A stretch of 64,000 nt of DNA from the NCBI GenBank assembly GCA_022841915.1, contig JALHQN010000005.1:124001-188000 (forward strand), given 5' to 3'. The notes under the pieces were generated by a model that made no database searches, was not told where the DNA came from, and saw only the letters and a list, made by a program, of their open reading frames with translations. This document shows positions 43,065 through 55,229 of the stretch, piece by piece (the first letter of the stretch is position 1; the number at the start of each line of letters is the position of its first letter). The translations under genes and the position numbers were made by a program. The DNA comes from Burkholderiales bacterium (GTDB taxonomy: Bacteria > Pseudomonadota > Gammaproteobacteria > Burkholderiales > WYBJ01).

Positions 43065-43274
43065 ATGCGGACATCATTCATGACGGTCATCGTGGGCGCC
43101 GCGCTGTTGCTGGGCGGCTGTGCTACCTGGGACGGGATGGAGCGTTCCGAACGAGGCTTGGCGGTGGGGGCGACCGGCGGTGCTGTCGTCGTCGGCGTGC
43201 TGGGCGGCCCGCTGGGCGCGGCGATCGGTGCCGGCATCGGCGGATATGCCGGACATCACGAAGGCATCGATTGA
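43065..43274 (+). CDS. Small glycine-zipper lipoprotein
   Basis: The gene encodes 69 aa. Signal MRTSFMTVIVGAALLLGGC with lipobox LGGC, then a glycine-zipper segment (GLAVGATGGAVVVGVLGGPL and AAIGAGIGGYAG) and a short acidic-His tail. Related in type to the lipoprotein at 16495. An outer-membrane role under stress is inferred. GGAGG precedes the ATG. It converges on the glycogen operon's last gene. Confidence 0.82.
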   Translation: MRTSFMTVIVGAALLLGGCATWDGMERSERGLAVGATGGAVVVGVLGGPLGAAIGAGIGGYAGHHEGID

Positions 43275-43326
43275 GGGGTGGCACGCAACGACGACACGTT
43301 GCCGAACGATGGGCAGCGCGTCGCCG

Positions 43327-44571
43327 TTACCTCGCGAGTCGCCTGGGCGTTCTCGACGGGGATCCGACTGAGCCTTTCGCAGCGAACAATGCGGCATCGT
43401 CAGTCAGGGCTCGCATCCCGATGAGGAAGGCCGCAGCGTTCCACGACTGGCCTGTCATGCCGGCGCGAGCGTACGTCTGGCCGTGAAGCCATTCGTTGAA
43501 TGCCCAGTTCCCGAGTTGATTGGCTGCGGCCACCTTCACGAGTTCGTCGCGCGCGAGCTCGTGCATCCCGCATGCCGCCAGCGCCGCCACCCAGAATCCC
43601 CCAACGAAGGGCCAGACCCCCCCGTTGTGGTACTGCCAGGGAAGATTCTGCTTGTGCCGCATCATGTAGGGTCGCCAGAGAAAGCTGTCCTCGGGCACTG
43701 GATCGCAGGTCACTCGCACGGGATAGGGCGTGTTGACCTGCGCGCGTTCGAGGGCACGCACGACGCGTCGCGCCTGAGGTGCATCGGCCAACCCGCAGAG
43801 GATTGCGAGCACATTGCCGAAGGCATCGCCCTCATCGCCGAAGAAGGCGAAATTGACGAAGCTCAGATACAGTCCGCGGTTGCGCGCGCGGCTGCGCGCA
43901 TAGTCGGCGAGCAGCTGGGCTCGGCGATACGTCACCAGGGAATCGCCGAAGGGATTGAACAGGTGATTGGCGTTGCTCCAGGTTTCCGCCGCTTGCGGCA
44001 GCCGGTAGAGCATCTTGACGAAGTGCCAGAGCGCGTTGCTGTAGAGCACGAAACCCGAGCGCGGCATGATGTCGGCCCAGTCGCTGGCCTCGTTTTGCTG
44101 CAGCAAACGGAAAGTCTGATGCTCCTGGCATTGTAGCCAGAAGATTGCGCGGCGGATGCGCGAGGCAAGCCGGCGCCGCAGTTTCCGGGAGCCATCGATC
44201 CGGTCGAGCAGGGCGATGGCGATGAGCCACCAGAGCGTCGCATCGATGCAGCCGAGATACCAGAAATCGGCTTCCGACTTGTGCACATCGACGAATTTCG
44301 GAATCTGGCCGTTCGTCGCTTGATGGTCGCCCAGGGTGAGCAGGCCTGTTTCGGCTTCGTGTTCGAGTCGCGCGTTGCCGGAGAGTGCCATGCCGATCGC
44401 GCAGACCGCGGCGTCCCGCCCGAAGATGGCGGTATAGCCGCGGGCGGCCGCCTTCTTGCTGGGGGAGGCCGCCTGCATGCCCTGGGGTGTGAGATTGCGC
44501 AGCAGCAAGTCGATCGATCGACGACGGCACTCGTCGATCAGGCCCGCGCTCGTTCCGGGGCTCTTGGCCAT
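43327..44571 (-). CDS. Six-hairpin glycosidase (amylo-1,6-glucosidase/GH100-like)
   Basis: The gene encodes 414 aa. It is an alpha/alpha six-hairpin protein with a substrate-contact start, GYTAIFGRDAAVCAIGMALSG, then HQATNGQIPKFVDVHKSEAD, IDATLWWLIAIALLDRIDGS, and a WQYHNGGVWPFVGGFWVAAL block near the end. These elements resemble amylo-1,6-glucosidases and neutral invertases (GH100). The Asp in FGRDAAV and DATLWW are the likely catalytic or binding acids. It is the last gene of the glycogen/trehalose run, 32 bp after the cinA-like gene, so glucan trimming is likely. Confidence 0.78.
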   Translation of the reverse strand: MAKSPGTSAGLIDECRRRSIDLLLRNLTPQGMQAASPSKKAAARGYTAIFGRDAAVCAIGMALSGNARLEHEAETGLLTLGDHQATNGQIPKFVDVHKSEADFWYLGCIDATLWWLIAIALLDRIDGSRKLRRRLASRIRRAIFWLQCQEHQTFRLLQQNEASDWADIMPRSGFVLYSNALWHFVKMLYRLPQAAETWSNANHLFNPFGDSLVTYRRAQLLADYARSRARNRGLYLSFVNFAFFGDEGDAFGNVLAILCGLADAPQARRVVRALERAQVNTPYPVRVTCDPVPEDSFLWRPYMMRHKQNLPWQYHNGGVWPFVGGFWVAALAACGMHELARDELVKVAAANQLGNWAFNEWLHGQTYARAGMTGQSWNAAAFLIGMRALTDDAALFAAKGSVGSPSRTPRRLAR

Positions 44572-44603
44572 CCGCTGTGACGACGCTCCGAGGTGGCCGG
44601 GCG

Positions 44604-45098
44604 TCAAGCCGCGGGGGTCTGTTTCACGGCTTTCTCGAGCAGTTCGAGCGCGGCCGCAGCGAAGGCCCACATGTTCAGTTCCCGATTGCCGCTGCGCGTC
44701 TCGATCGTCACGGAGAGTTCCACTGGCCCCGCGATCGCAATGCAGGCATGTCCGGCGTCGTAGCCGTAACGATTGCCCGTCGGTCCGGCCGCGCCTGTTT
44801 CGCCGATGCCCCAGGTCGTGTTCAGGGTTTGCCGCGCGGAGCGGGCAAGTACCCTTGCAAAGGCTTCGCTGCTGGGAGGTACGTCGGCGAACTGTGCAAG
44901 GCCCCCGGACAGGAGGGCTTCGCGCGACTCTCGTGTATACGTCACGACGCCGCCCCGGAAATAGGAAGAGGCGCCCGGCACCGCCAGCAGGCAGGCGCTG
45001 ATCAAGCCGCCGGCGGAGGATTCCGCAACGGCGAGCGTCTGCTTGCGCGCCTTCAACAGTTCACCAACGGCTTGGCCGAGGCTCGTGAGTTCGTTCAT
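44604..45098 (-). CDS. CinA C-terminal domain protein (NMN deamidase, PncC-like)
   Basis: The gene encodes 164 aa. The PncC/CinA-C fold shows LAVAESSAGGLISACLLAVP at the start, SYFRGGVVTYTRESREALL, and ETGAAGPTGNRYGYDAGHA. Stand-alone members hydrolyse nicotinamide mononucleotide to recycle NAD. The link to glycogen genes is not obvious; it may simply share the transcript. An 18-residue upstream extension is dropped for the ATG at 45098. Confidence 0.85.
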   Translation of the reverse strand: MNELTSLGQAVGELLKARKQTLAVAESSAGGLISACLLAVPGASSYFRGGVVTYTRESREALLSGGLAQFADVPPSSEAFARVLARSARQTLNTTWGIGETGAAGPTGNRYGYDAGHACIAIAGPVELSVTIETRSGNRELNMWAFAAAALELLEKAVKQTPAA

Positions 45099-45152
45099 GC
45101 GATCTCCTGGTCGGTGCAGCCCGGATGGGGCATCGGGCGCAGCATAGCGCAT

Positions 45153-46043
45153 TCACGAGAGCGCACGCGCCTCGTCTTGCGCCGGCAATTGCGTTGCGCG
45201 CTTCTCCTTGCCGGTATACACGGTCAGATGCGGGAACGGTATCTCGATGCCCGCCTCGTCAAAGGCCTTCTTCAGACGCCGCAGGTACTCGCGTCGTACG
45301 CCCCATTGTTCCAGCGGCGCGGTTTTGAAGCGGCCGCGCAGGACCACGGCGGAATCGGCCCATCGCTCCACCCCGGCGATCTCGAAATCGCCCAGCAGCT
45401 TGGGCGCGAACGCAGGGTCTGCCCGCAGATCGGCGCCCACCTGGCGCATGACATCGAATGCCGCATCGATGTCCTCGCCATAGCCGATGCCGATGTCCAC
45501 TACCGCCTGGGCGAAGCCGCGACTCTTGTTGGTCACGGTGGTGATGAGGCTGTTGGGGATGTAATGCACGTTGCCCTCGTAGTCTCGCAACCGCACGAAG
45601 CGCAAGGTGACCTCCTCCACCAGCCCGCCGCGGTCGGCGATTTCGACCACGTCGCCTTGCCGGATCTGGTTTTCGAGGAGGATGAAGAAGCCCGTGAAGT
45701 AGTCCTTCACGAGGCTTTGTGCGCCGAAGCCCACTGCGATGCCGACGACGCCGGCCGCACCGAGAATGGGCGCGACCGAGATGCCCAGTTCGGCCAGGAT
45801 CAGCAAGCCGGCGATCAGCGTGAGAAACACGTTGGCAAGGTAGCGGATGACCCGGCCCAAGGTCGTCGCACGCTTCGCCGATTCGGGATCGGAGATGCGT
45901 GCGCCGATGCGTTCGCGAAACAACCGAATGAGGCGATGCATGACCGCGGCGCCTACCCATACGGCGCACAGAATCACCACGATGCGAAGCGCAACCAAAG
46001 CTGGGCCGTCGAACATGTGGAATGTCGCAAGTAGCTCGTTCAA
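45153..46043 (-). CDS. Small-conductance mechanosensitive channel (MscS family)
   Basis: The gene encodes 296 aa from a TTG with GGAG 6-7 nt upstream. Three membrane segments lead into the pore helix ILGAAGVVGIAVGFGAQSLV and the beta domain with QGDVVEIADRGGLVEEVTLR and the PNS motif YIPNSLITTVTN. It releases solutes on hypo-osmotic shock. It starts 36 bp after the malQ-treY fusion. A channel next to trehalose synthesis makes sense: trehalose accumulated in high osmolarity must be vented on downshift. Confidence 0.9.
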   Translation of the reverse strand: MNELLATFHMFDGPALVALRIVVILCAVWVGAAVMHRLIRLFRERIGARISDPESAKRATTLGRVIRYLANVFLTLIAGLLILAELGISVAPILGAAGVVGIAVGFGAQSLVKDYFTGFFILLENQIRQGDVVEIADRGGLVEEVTLRFVRLRDYEGNVHYIPNSLITTVTNKSRGFAQAVVDIGIGYGEDIDAAFDVMRQVGADLRADPAFAPKLLGDFEIAGVERWADSAVVLRGRFKTAPLEQWGVRREYLRRLKKAFDEAGIEIPFPHLTVYTGKEKRATQLPAQDEARALS

Positions 46044-46079
46044 GATGGACTCCGAATCGACGCGAGGGGCCTCGCCTTT

Positions 46080-49000
46080 TCAAATACCGTAATGCAATAT
46101 TGCCCCGGGAAAATACTGGAACACGCGCGCGAGGTCGAGCTTGGAATCGGCGGCCTGGAATTGCTTGCCGGTGATGGCGTCGGTGAGCACGGTTCCGGGC
46201 GCCAGCAGACTCGTATCGAGGCTCGTATCCTGCCATGCGTCATTGCCGAGGGGCGCGGTGCCCGGGTCGAGCCCGATGGATGCATAGAGGCGCGGCGCCG
46301 CAACCAGCAGGCCTCGTCCCTGGTATTGCCTGGCATACGCGACGACGTGCTTGTCCTTGCTGCCTGAGGATTTCACCGGCGTGTAATCGCCGTGCGCGAA
46401 GAGATCGGGATCACGGCGCCGCAAATCGAGCGCGCGCAATACGATCCACATCTTTGCCCGACCATCGCGGATCGAGGTCAGGAGCTGGCTTACGGCATCG
46501 CAAACATACTGCGGAGAGCGATCGAGCAATCCCCGCAACGACGCCAGCATCTGACGTCGATGCTCGTAGTCGACCGGCCGGCGGTTGTCAGGGTCGACGA
46601 GACTGTAATCGAGCGTCTCGTTGCCCTGGAAGATGTCGGGCACGCCGGGCGAGGTGAGCTTGATGAGCGTCATCGACAGACTGTTCAACGCGCCGTACCA
46701 GACGAACATGGGGACTTGAGCGGCGAGGTCGTCCAAAAACAGATTGCCGCCGCTTCTGCGCAACAATCCGCGCACGAATTCGGTCACCGCCGCTTCGTAT
46801 TTCTCGTTGATGTTGTGCCAGCTGGTCTTGCACTTCGCTTCCCGCGCGGCCTTGATCATGTACGCTTCGATGCGGTCGCGATAATTCGCCAACCACGCCT
46901 CGTTGGGCGCCAGGCAAGGGAAGCTGCCGATCAGCGTCTGGTAGAGCAGATATTCGTCGTTGCGCGTGGGTGCGGTCTCGCCGTCGACGGTGCGCTTGTG
47001 CTGGCGATTGAGCCGGCTCCAGCGGCGCACCAGCAGGCGCCATGCGGCGGGCACTTCCGAGATGACGTCGATGCGTGCGCGGACGTCTTCGGAGCGCTTG
47101 TTGTCGTGCGTGGAGGTCGCCAGCATCGTGTGCGGCCATTTGGTCGCGCGGTCGTGGCTCGCGCCGTGGAAGGCAGACAGGCTCATGCCGAATTGATCCG
47201 GGTCGCCGCCGACGTCATTGAGCGAAACCAGCCGGTTGAAAACGTAGAAGGCGGTGTCCTCGATGCCTTTGGCGGCCACCGGCGCGGTCAGCTGCTGAAA
47301 GCGCATGGCGATCGAGCGGCTTTCGGACTTGAACGATGCCGTGGCGTGCGGCGGCGGCTGCAGCAACAGCACACTGCGCAGGTAGTCGAATACGCTCGCG
47401 TCGGCGCCGCGCGCCTGCGAGCGGGCGCGACCGATCGCCCATTGCAGGTAGCGGCGGTCCTGCTTGGACATGGTCTGCGCGATGTAGGTGCGGTACACCG
47501 GAAACGAGCCGATGATTTCGGCCAGCGCTCGCTGTAGGGTATTGAACGTGTAGTCGCGCGTGCGGCGATCGGTGCGCGCGAGGCGCAGCAGGCGCCGCGT
47601 CAGAACGGCCAGCTCGCCGGCAAGTGCGCTGGTGAGCACGATGCGCTTGCCCCGATAGCTGGCCTCGGCGAAGGACATCGCTTCGGCACCGACGAAGGCC
47701 TTCCAGGCGCGCTCGACGCGGGTGCGGGCTGCGGTGTCGACGAACAGTCCGTTCACGACGTTGGCGAAACGGTAACCGGTGGTGCCGTGAACCGGCCAGG
47801 ATTCAGGCACGCGTTCGTGAGGGGCGACGATCTTTTCCACCACGACGTACAACGGACGCGCAGCGGCATCGGGCGGCGGCCCCGTCGCATTGCTGAAGGC
47901 GAGCTGAATGTAGCGCTCCTGCAGACGCCGGAAATAGCGGGCGGGCTCGAACAAGCCGTCGGGATGGTCGATGCGGATGCCATCAACGCTGCCTTGCGCC
48001 GCCAGTTCCAGCACGAACCGGTGCGTGGCTTCGAAAGCAGCGTCGTTCTCCATGCGCAGCGCCGCCAGATCGTTGATGTCGAAGAAGCGCCGGTAGTTGA
48101 TGTCGTCGCCGGCGACGCGCCAGTAGGCCAGGCGGTAGGCTTGCGCATCGAGCAGTTCGTGCAGTGCCTGAAACGCGTCGGCATCGTTGCTCGGCGAATT
48201 GAACTGGCGCACCGCGCGCTCGATGGCTTCGCCGAGGATCGGATAGTTGGCGGCCATGCGCATCAAGCGGCGTTTGTGCACCTCCTTGTCGCGGCTGCGT
48301 TCGGCGACCGCTTCGGCACTGGTCGCATCCCTGGGGGGTAGATGATGCAGCGAGGCGATCAGGCTTTCGAGCCCGGCTTGCGCATCGGCGGGCAGGTCGC
48401 CGGGCGCGAGGCTGCGTACCGCGCGGTCGAGAATGCTCGGATACTCGCGCGGGTCGATCGGGAAGCGATGCTCGTAGTAGAAGACCGCGAATGATCCGGC
48501 GGCCGGTTCGAACTCGAGCTTGAATTCGCCTCGTTCCAGCACCGCGCCGTAATGATCGCCCAGCACGGGCAGCACGATGCGGTTGGCGAACTCCGGATCG
48601 ATGGGGCGCCAGTCGACGTCGAAGTAATCGGCGTAAGCGGATGCCGGACCGTTCTCGAGCAGGTCCATCCACCAGGCATTGTCACGACCCATGACACCCA
48701 TGTGGTTGGGCACCATGTCGAGGATCTGACCCATGCCGTGGCGTCGCAGCTCGGCGACGAACTGATCGAAGTCGTCGCGGTTGCCGATCTCCGGATTCAG
48801 GGCGCCGTGGTCGATGATGTCGTAACCGTGCAAGCTGCCCGGTCGGGCGCGCAGATAGGGCGAGCAATACACGTGGCTGACGCCCATGGCGGCCAGATAG
48901 GGTATCAGCGCCGTCGCGTGCTGGAAGGTGAAGCCGCTGTGCAACTGCAGCCGATAGGTACAGCGAGGAATGATGGCCTGCGCCGCCGGCGGTTGTGCCC

Positions 49001-51212
49001 GGGTCTCGCTCGTGGCTCGAGGGCGCGTGTGAGCCAGCGCTTGCGTCATTCGGATGAAGCGCTCGTCGTCGGGGAAGCGTTCCAGATCGAGCGGCAGCTT
49101 GCGGCGCCAGTTCGGGTGCTGGTCCGTCGTGCCGGGGAGATTGGCTTGATCGCCCGCCCCGGTGACGTCTTCGAGCTGCGCGACCATAACTTTGGAGGGC
49201 GTGGCGGCGAGATAGGTATGGATGCCGCAACTCAGGTTGGCAGTCAGGGCAGGGACGCTGACCGGGTCGGGTGGCGTTCCGGCGGGCAGCATCCCCTGAT
49301 GCTCGAGGGCGATCAGCAGGCGGGCACGATCCTGAGCGCGGTTGACGATCTGGGCGTCGCGCATCGCCTCGCTGGGAAAGAGGCCGAGTTGCGTGCGCAG
49401 CGCCAGATCGCGCCCTTCCCACCAACCCACTAGTGTGGGCAGGTCATGCGTCGAGGCGGCCACGATAGCCTGCACGGGGTAATCGGCCGGCGGCTTGAAT
49501 TCGCCGCCATTCTGGCGCTCGAAATACAGCAGCCGGTAAGAAAGCACGCCGGCATCGGACAAGGCGTGGCGCACTTCGTCGGGCACCGTGCCGAGATCCT
49601 CGCCGATCACCAGACAGCGGTTGCGCTGGCTCTCGAGAGCGAGCAAGCCGAGCATGTCCTCGAAGGGATAGCTGACATAGAGCCCTTCGGTCGCCTTGCT
49701 GCCCGGCGGCACCCAGAACAGGCGCATGATCCCCATCACGTGATCGATGCGCAGCGCGCCCGAATGGCGCATGTTGGCGCGCAGAGTGTCGATGAACGTG
49801 GCGTATGCGGTGTCGCGCAAGCGTCTCGGGATGATCGGGGGCAGCCCCCAGTCCTGGCCATGGAGATTGAACTCGTCGGGCGGCGCGCCGACGCTCGCCT
49901 TCAGCGCGTAGATGGCCTGGTTGCCCCAGGCCTCTGCGCCGCCGCCGTCTATGGAGACCGCGAGATCTTCGTAAATGCCCACGCCGAGGCCCAGTTCGAA
50001 CGAGCGGCGTGCCGCGCCGCCGTACTGTGCATCGGCTTGCCATTGCAGATACTCGAAGAATTCCACGCGGTCCAGGCGTTCCTCGGCGAACGCCTGGACC
50101 GATGCCGATTCGGGGTTGCGCAGCGCTTCCTCCCAAGCGGGCCAGCCCCAGATACTGGCGTCGAGGCGAGAGAGGTGCTCCTGCAGCGCGTCGAACAGCG
50201 CATGGCGTCGCAACGCCATGCCGCCGGCCGCCTGGAAGGCCCGAAATTCACGCGTGCGGTCGGTTGCCGTGCCCGCGTCGAGGTGGTGTGCGCGAAAGTG
50301 CGCATAGAGCATCTCGAGCACGGTTCGCTTGGCCGCGGCGACACCGGGGTAATCTACGAGCTCCGTCTCGCGCAGCGCACGCAGTCGGGTCTGGAAGGCG
50401 GCGCTGCGCACCAGGCCGCGGGCCTCTTCGCATTCGTGGAAATCGGCGCAGGCCTCGACGTCGATGTAGATCCAGTTCTTGAACAGCCGGCTCGACGGAC
50501 TGTACGGACTGGCGTGCGCCGGGTTGTGGGGATACAACGCATGCAGGGGATTGACGCCTACGATGCCCCCGCCGCGGCTGCCCCATTGCTGCACGAGCGT
50601 CGTCAGATCGGAGAAGTCGCCGATGCCCCAGTTGCGTTCGGAGCGCACGCTGTACAACTGTGCGGCGACGCCCCACACGCGGCCCTCGCCTTGCATCGCG
50701 TGGGGCCAATAGCAGCGCGCGGGAACGACGCAGAACAGTGTCTCGGCGAGTGGCTTGTCGTCGAGGGACACGCTCAGGCGATGGTAGCCCAGGGGCAGGG
50801 ACAGTTCGAGTCGCAACGCGCGGGTGATGAAGGCGGAATCATCGATCGTGCCGCGTTCGCCCTGCGCCAGCGCATGCAGCCGGACTTGCCCGTCGTGCTG
50901 GGCGCCGCTCTCTTCGCGCAGCTGCCAGCGCAGTTCGCCATCGGACAGCTCGGCCGGCAGCTTGAGCGCCACCGTCCACGGCGCGGCGTGCTCCCGAACG
51001 ACCAGCGCGGCCGGCAGCACGCGAGACCATTCGGCGAGCGCGCAGGCGCGCAGCGATGCCTCCACGGCGGCGTCGTCGCCGGCCGGGACCCCCATCGCTT
51101 CCAAAATGCCTCGCAATGCGCTTTCGGACGCTTGGTGCAGCTGACCCCAGATATCGTGATATTCGAGGATGATGCCGTTGGTACGTGCCAGTTCGAGCAG
51201 GCTCGGGTTCAT
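46080..51212 (-). CDS. Bifunctional 4-alpha-glucanotransferase/maltooligosyl trehalose synthase
   Basis: The gene encodes 1710 aa. Residues 1-730 are MalQ (GH77): MNPSLLELARTNGI, then CYWPHAMQGEGRVWGVAAQL, the nucleophile in LRIDHVMG (D490), the acid/base IGEDLGTVPD (E538) and THDLPTL (D590). Residues 748-1710 are TreY (GH13): CTYRLQLHSGFTFQHATAL, LDMVPNHMGV, and DGIRIDHPDGL with the nucleophile. TreY turns the reducing end of a maltodextrin into a trehalosyl unit for TreZ. MalQ would supply long dextrins. The fusion is known in proteobacteria as a single bifunctional protein. Its ATG overlaps the treZ stop (ATGA). Confidence 0.93.
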   Translation of the reverse strand: MNPSLLELARTNGIILEYHDIWGQLHQASESALRGILEAMGVPAGDDAAVEASLRACALAEWSRVLPAALVVREHAAPWTVALKLPAELSDGELRWQLREESGAQHDGQVRLHALAQGERGTIDDSAFITRALRLELSLPLGYHRLSVSLDDKPLAETLFCVVPARCYWPHAMQGEGRVWGVAAQLYSVRSERNWGIGDFSDLTTLVQQWGSRGGGIVGVNPLHALYPHNPAHASPYSPSSRLFKNWIYIDVEACADFHECEEARGLVRSAAFQTRLRALRETELVDYPGVAAAKRTVLEMLYAHFRAHHLDAGTATDRTREFRAFQAAGGMALRRHALFDALQEHLSRLDASIWGWPAWEEALRNPESASVQAFAEERLDRVEFFEYLQWQADAQYGGAARRSFELGLGVGIYEDLAVSIDGGGAEAWGNQAIYALKASVGAPPDEFNLHGQDWGLPPIIPRRLRDTAYATFIDTLRANMRHSGALRIDHVMGIMRLFWVPPGSKATEGLYVSYPFEDMLGLLALESQRNRCLVIGEDLGTVPDEVRHALSDAGVLSYRLLYFERQNGGEFKPPADYPVQAIVAASTHDLPTLVGWWEGRDLALRTQLGLFPSEAMRDAQIVNRAQDRARLLIALEHQGMLPAGTPPDPVSVPALTANLSCGIHTYLAATPSKVMVAQLEDVTGAGDQANLPGTTDQHPNWRRKLPLDLERFPDDERFIRMTQALAHTRPRATSETRAQPPAAQAIIPRCTYRLQLHSGFTFQHATALIPYLAAMGVSHVYCSPYLRARPGSLHGYDIIDHGALNPEIGNRDDFDQFVAELRRHGMGQILDMVPNHMGVMGRDNAWWMDLLENGPASAYADYFDVDWRPIDPEFANRIVLPVLGDHYGAVLERGEFKLEFEPAAGSFAVFYYEHRFPIDPREYPSILDRAVRSLAPGDLPADAQAGLESLIASLHHLPPRDATSAEAVAERSRDKEVHKRRLMRMAANYPILGEAIERAVRQFNSPSNDADAFQALHELLDAQAYRLAYWRVAGDDINYRRFFDINDLAALRMENDAAFEATHRFVLELAAQGSVDGIRIDHPDGLFEPARYFRRLQERYIQLAFSNATGPPPDAAARPLYVVVEKIVAPHERVPESWPVHGTTGYRFANVVNGLFVDTAARTRVERAWKAFVGAEAMSFAEASYRGKRIVLTSALAGELAVLTRRLLRLARTDRRTRDYTFNTLQRALAEIIGSFPVYRTYIAQTMSKQDRRYLQWAIGRARSQARGADASVFDYLRSVLLLQPPPHATASFKSESRSIAMRFQQLTAPVAAKGIEDTAFYVFNRLVSLNDVGGDPDQFGMSLSAFHGASHDRATKWPHTMLATSTHDNKRSEDVRARIDVISEVPAAWRLLVRRWSRLNRQHKRTVDGETAPTRNDEYLLYQTLIGSFPCLAPNEAWLANYRDRIEAYMIKAAREAKCKTSWHNINEKYEAAVTEFVRGLLRRSGGNLFLDDLAAQVPMFVWYGALNSLSMTLIKLTSPGVPDIFQGNETLDYSLVDPDNRRPVDYEHRRQMLASLRGLLDRSPQYVCDAVSQLLTSIRDGRAKMWIVLRALDLRRRDPDLFAHGDYTPVKSSGSKDKHVVAYARQYQGRGLLVAAPRLYASIGLDPGTAPLGNDAWQDTSLDTSLLAPGTVLTDAITGKQFQAADSKLDLARVFQYFPGAILHYGI

Positions 51213-53036
51213 TTGAATTGTTGTGTCTCCAACGTGTACAAGACGGAAAATGGTCCCAGACGCGTGAAGCCCGCGTCGTCGACGACGATCGCCTCGGATT
51301 CGAACAGCGCCTGGCCACGCGGGCACTGCAGGCGCGCGCTCGGGATGTCGCCGAAATTGGCCCGCAGATGCAGTCGCGCATGCTCGCCTAACGTCCAGTC
51401 TACCGCCAGCAGCCGCTCGTCATCCACCGTGAAGGCGCCGCTCGGCGTCGGCTGCGCCAGCAGCGGCATGAGGTATTGATGGCGCAGCAGCAGGCAGTGC
51501 TTGTACAGATCGGCCCAGTCGGCGTTCTTCTCGGCTTCATCCCAGCGCAGCTTCGATCGCAGAAAGGTCTCGGGGGCGGAGGGATCGGCGATGGCATCGC
51601 GCAACTGCGGCGAGGAGAAGCGCTCGAAGCGCGCGAACTCTTCCCGCCGCCCCTTGGCAACGGCAGCCGAAAGCTCGGGGCCGAAGTCGCAGAAATAGAG
51701 AAAGGGCGTGGAGGCATTGAATTCCTCGCCCATGAAGAGCATCGGCGGCGAGGGCGCGAGCAGCCAGCAGGCGATGGCGGCCCGCAGTTTGGATTCGGCG
51801 GCCAGGTGGCCGATCCTCTCGCCGAAGGCGCGATTGCCGACCTGATCGTGAGTTTGCAGGAAAGACACGAAGGCCGCGGGGGGCAGATGCAAGCACGGAT
51901 CGCCGCGTTCTTCGCCGCTGCGAAACGCGGAGGGCTCGCCCTGGTAGCCGAAACCTTCGGCCAGGCAGCGCCCGAAGTACCACAGCGGGCGTTCGGCATA
52001 ATCGGCGTAGTAGCCGTCGGTTTCTCCGGTGACCAGCACGTGGGCCGCGTGATGTGCATCGTCGTTCCACTGGGCGGTTGCCAGTATGGGACGGCGGCTT
52101 GCATCCCGGCCCAGATATCGCGCCTGGTTGCTGTCGTTTTCCAGGATCAGGTGTACGTGTCGTCCGGGCAGGGTGCGGCTGCGCACCGCAGCGCACAGTT
52201 CGGTGACGAAATCGGGCTGCGTTTGGTCGACGATCGCGTGCACGGCGTCCAGGCGCAGGCCGTCCATGCAGTATTCTTCGAGCCAGTAGAGCGCGTTGTG
52301 GATGAAGAAATCGCGCACCGTGCGCGACCCCGGGCCGTCGAAATTGATGGCGGCGCCCCAGGGCGTTCGATGCGCGGGATTGAAGAACGTCGGCGCGTAG
52401 ACATGCAGGTAGTTTCCCTCCGGACCGAAGTGGTTGTAGACCACGTCGAGAATGACCATCAAGCCGCGCGCGTGGGCGGCCTGCACCAGGCACTTGAGAT
52501 CCTTCGGCGTGCCGTAGGCGGCGTCGGGAGCGAAGGGAAGTACGCCGTCATACCCCCAGTTGCGCGTACCCGGGAAGTCGGCGATCGGCATCAGTTCGAT
52601 CGCCGTGACCCCCAGGGCGGCGAGGTGGTCGAGTCTTTCGATCGCCGCGAGGAAGGTGCCTGCGGCGGTGAAGGTGCCCACATGGAGTTCGTAGATGACC
52701 GCCTGTTCCCAGGGCCGTCCGTACCAGGCGAGTTCGTTCCAGACGAATTCGAGCGGATCGACGATCATGCTGGTCGAGTGAACGTCGTCGGGATTGAAGC
52801 GCGAGGCCGGATCGGCGACCAGCAGGCCGCCGTCGATGCGGTAGCCGTAACGATCGCCTGCACGGAGATTCTTCAGCCCGGTCGCGAACCAGCCATCGCC
52901 CACCGCTGTGAGCGCGGCGCCGATTCGCGTCTGTCCGGAGGTGACTTCGACGGCCACCTCGGTTGCGCCTGGCGCCCAGAGACGAAAATGCGCGGTCGCA
53001 TCGGGGCCGAGTTCGACGCCGAAGGGCATGGCGTAT

Positions 53037-53047
<11 letters not shown>
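51209..53047 (-). CDS. treZ: Maltooligosyl trehalose trehalohydrolase
   Basis: The gene encodes 612 aa. It releases trehalose from the trehalosyl end made by TreY. An N-terminal CBM48-like domain (FGVELGPDATAHFRLWAPGA) precedes the GH13 barrel: VYNHFGPEGNYLHVYAP, the nucleophile in DGLRLDAVHAI, the acid/base LILENDSNQ and FLQTHDQVGNRAFGERI. The start is 53047 or the adjacent ATG at 53050; GGAGG is better spaced for 53047. It overlaps glgX by 11 bp and malQ-treY by 4 bp, so TreZ is made together with TreY. Confidence 0.93.
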
Positions 53048-55225
<2,178 letters not shown>

Positions 55226-55229
<4 letters not shown>
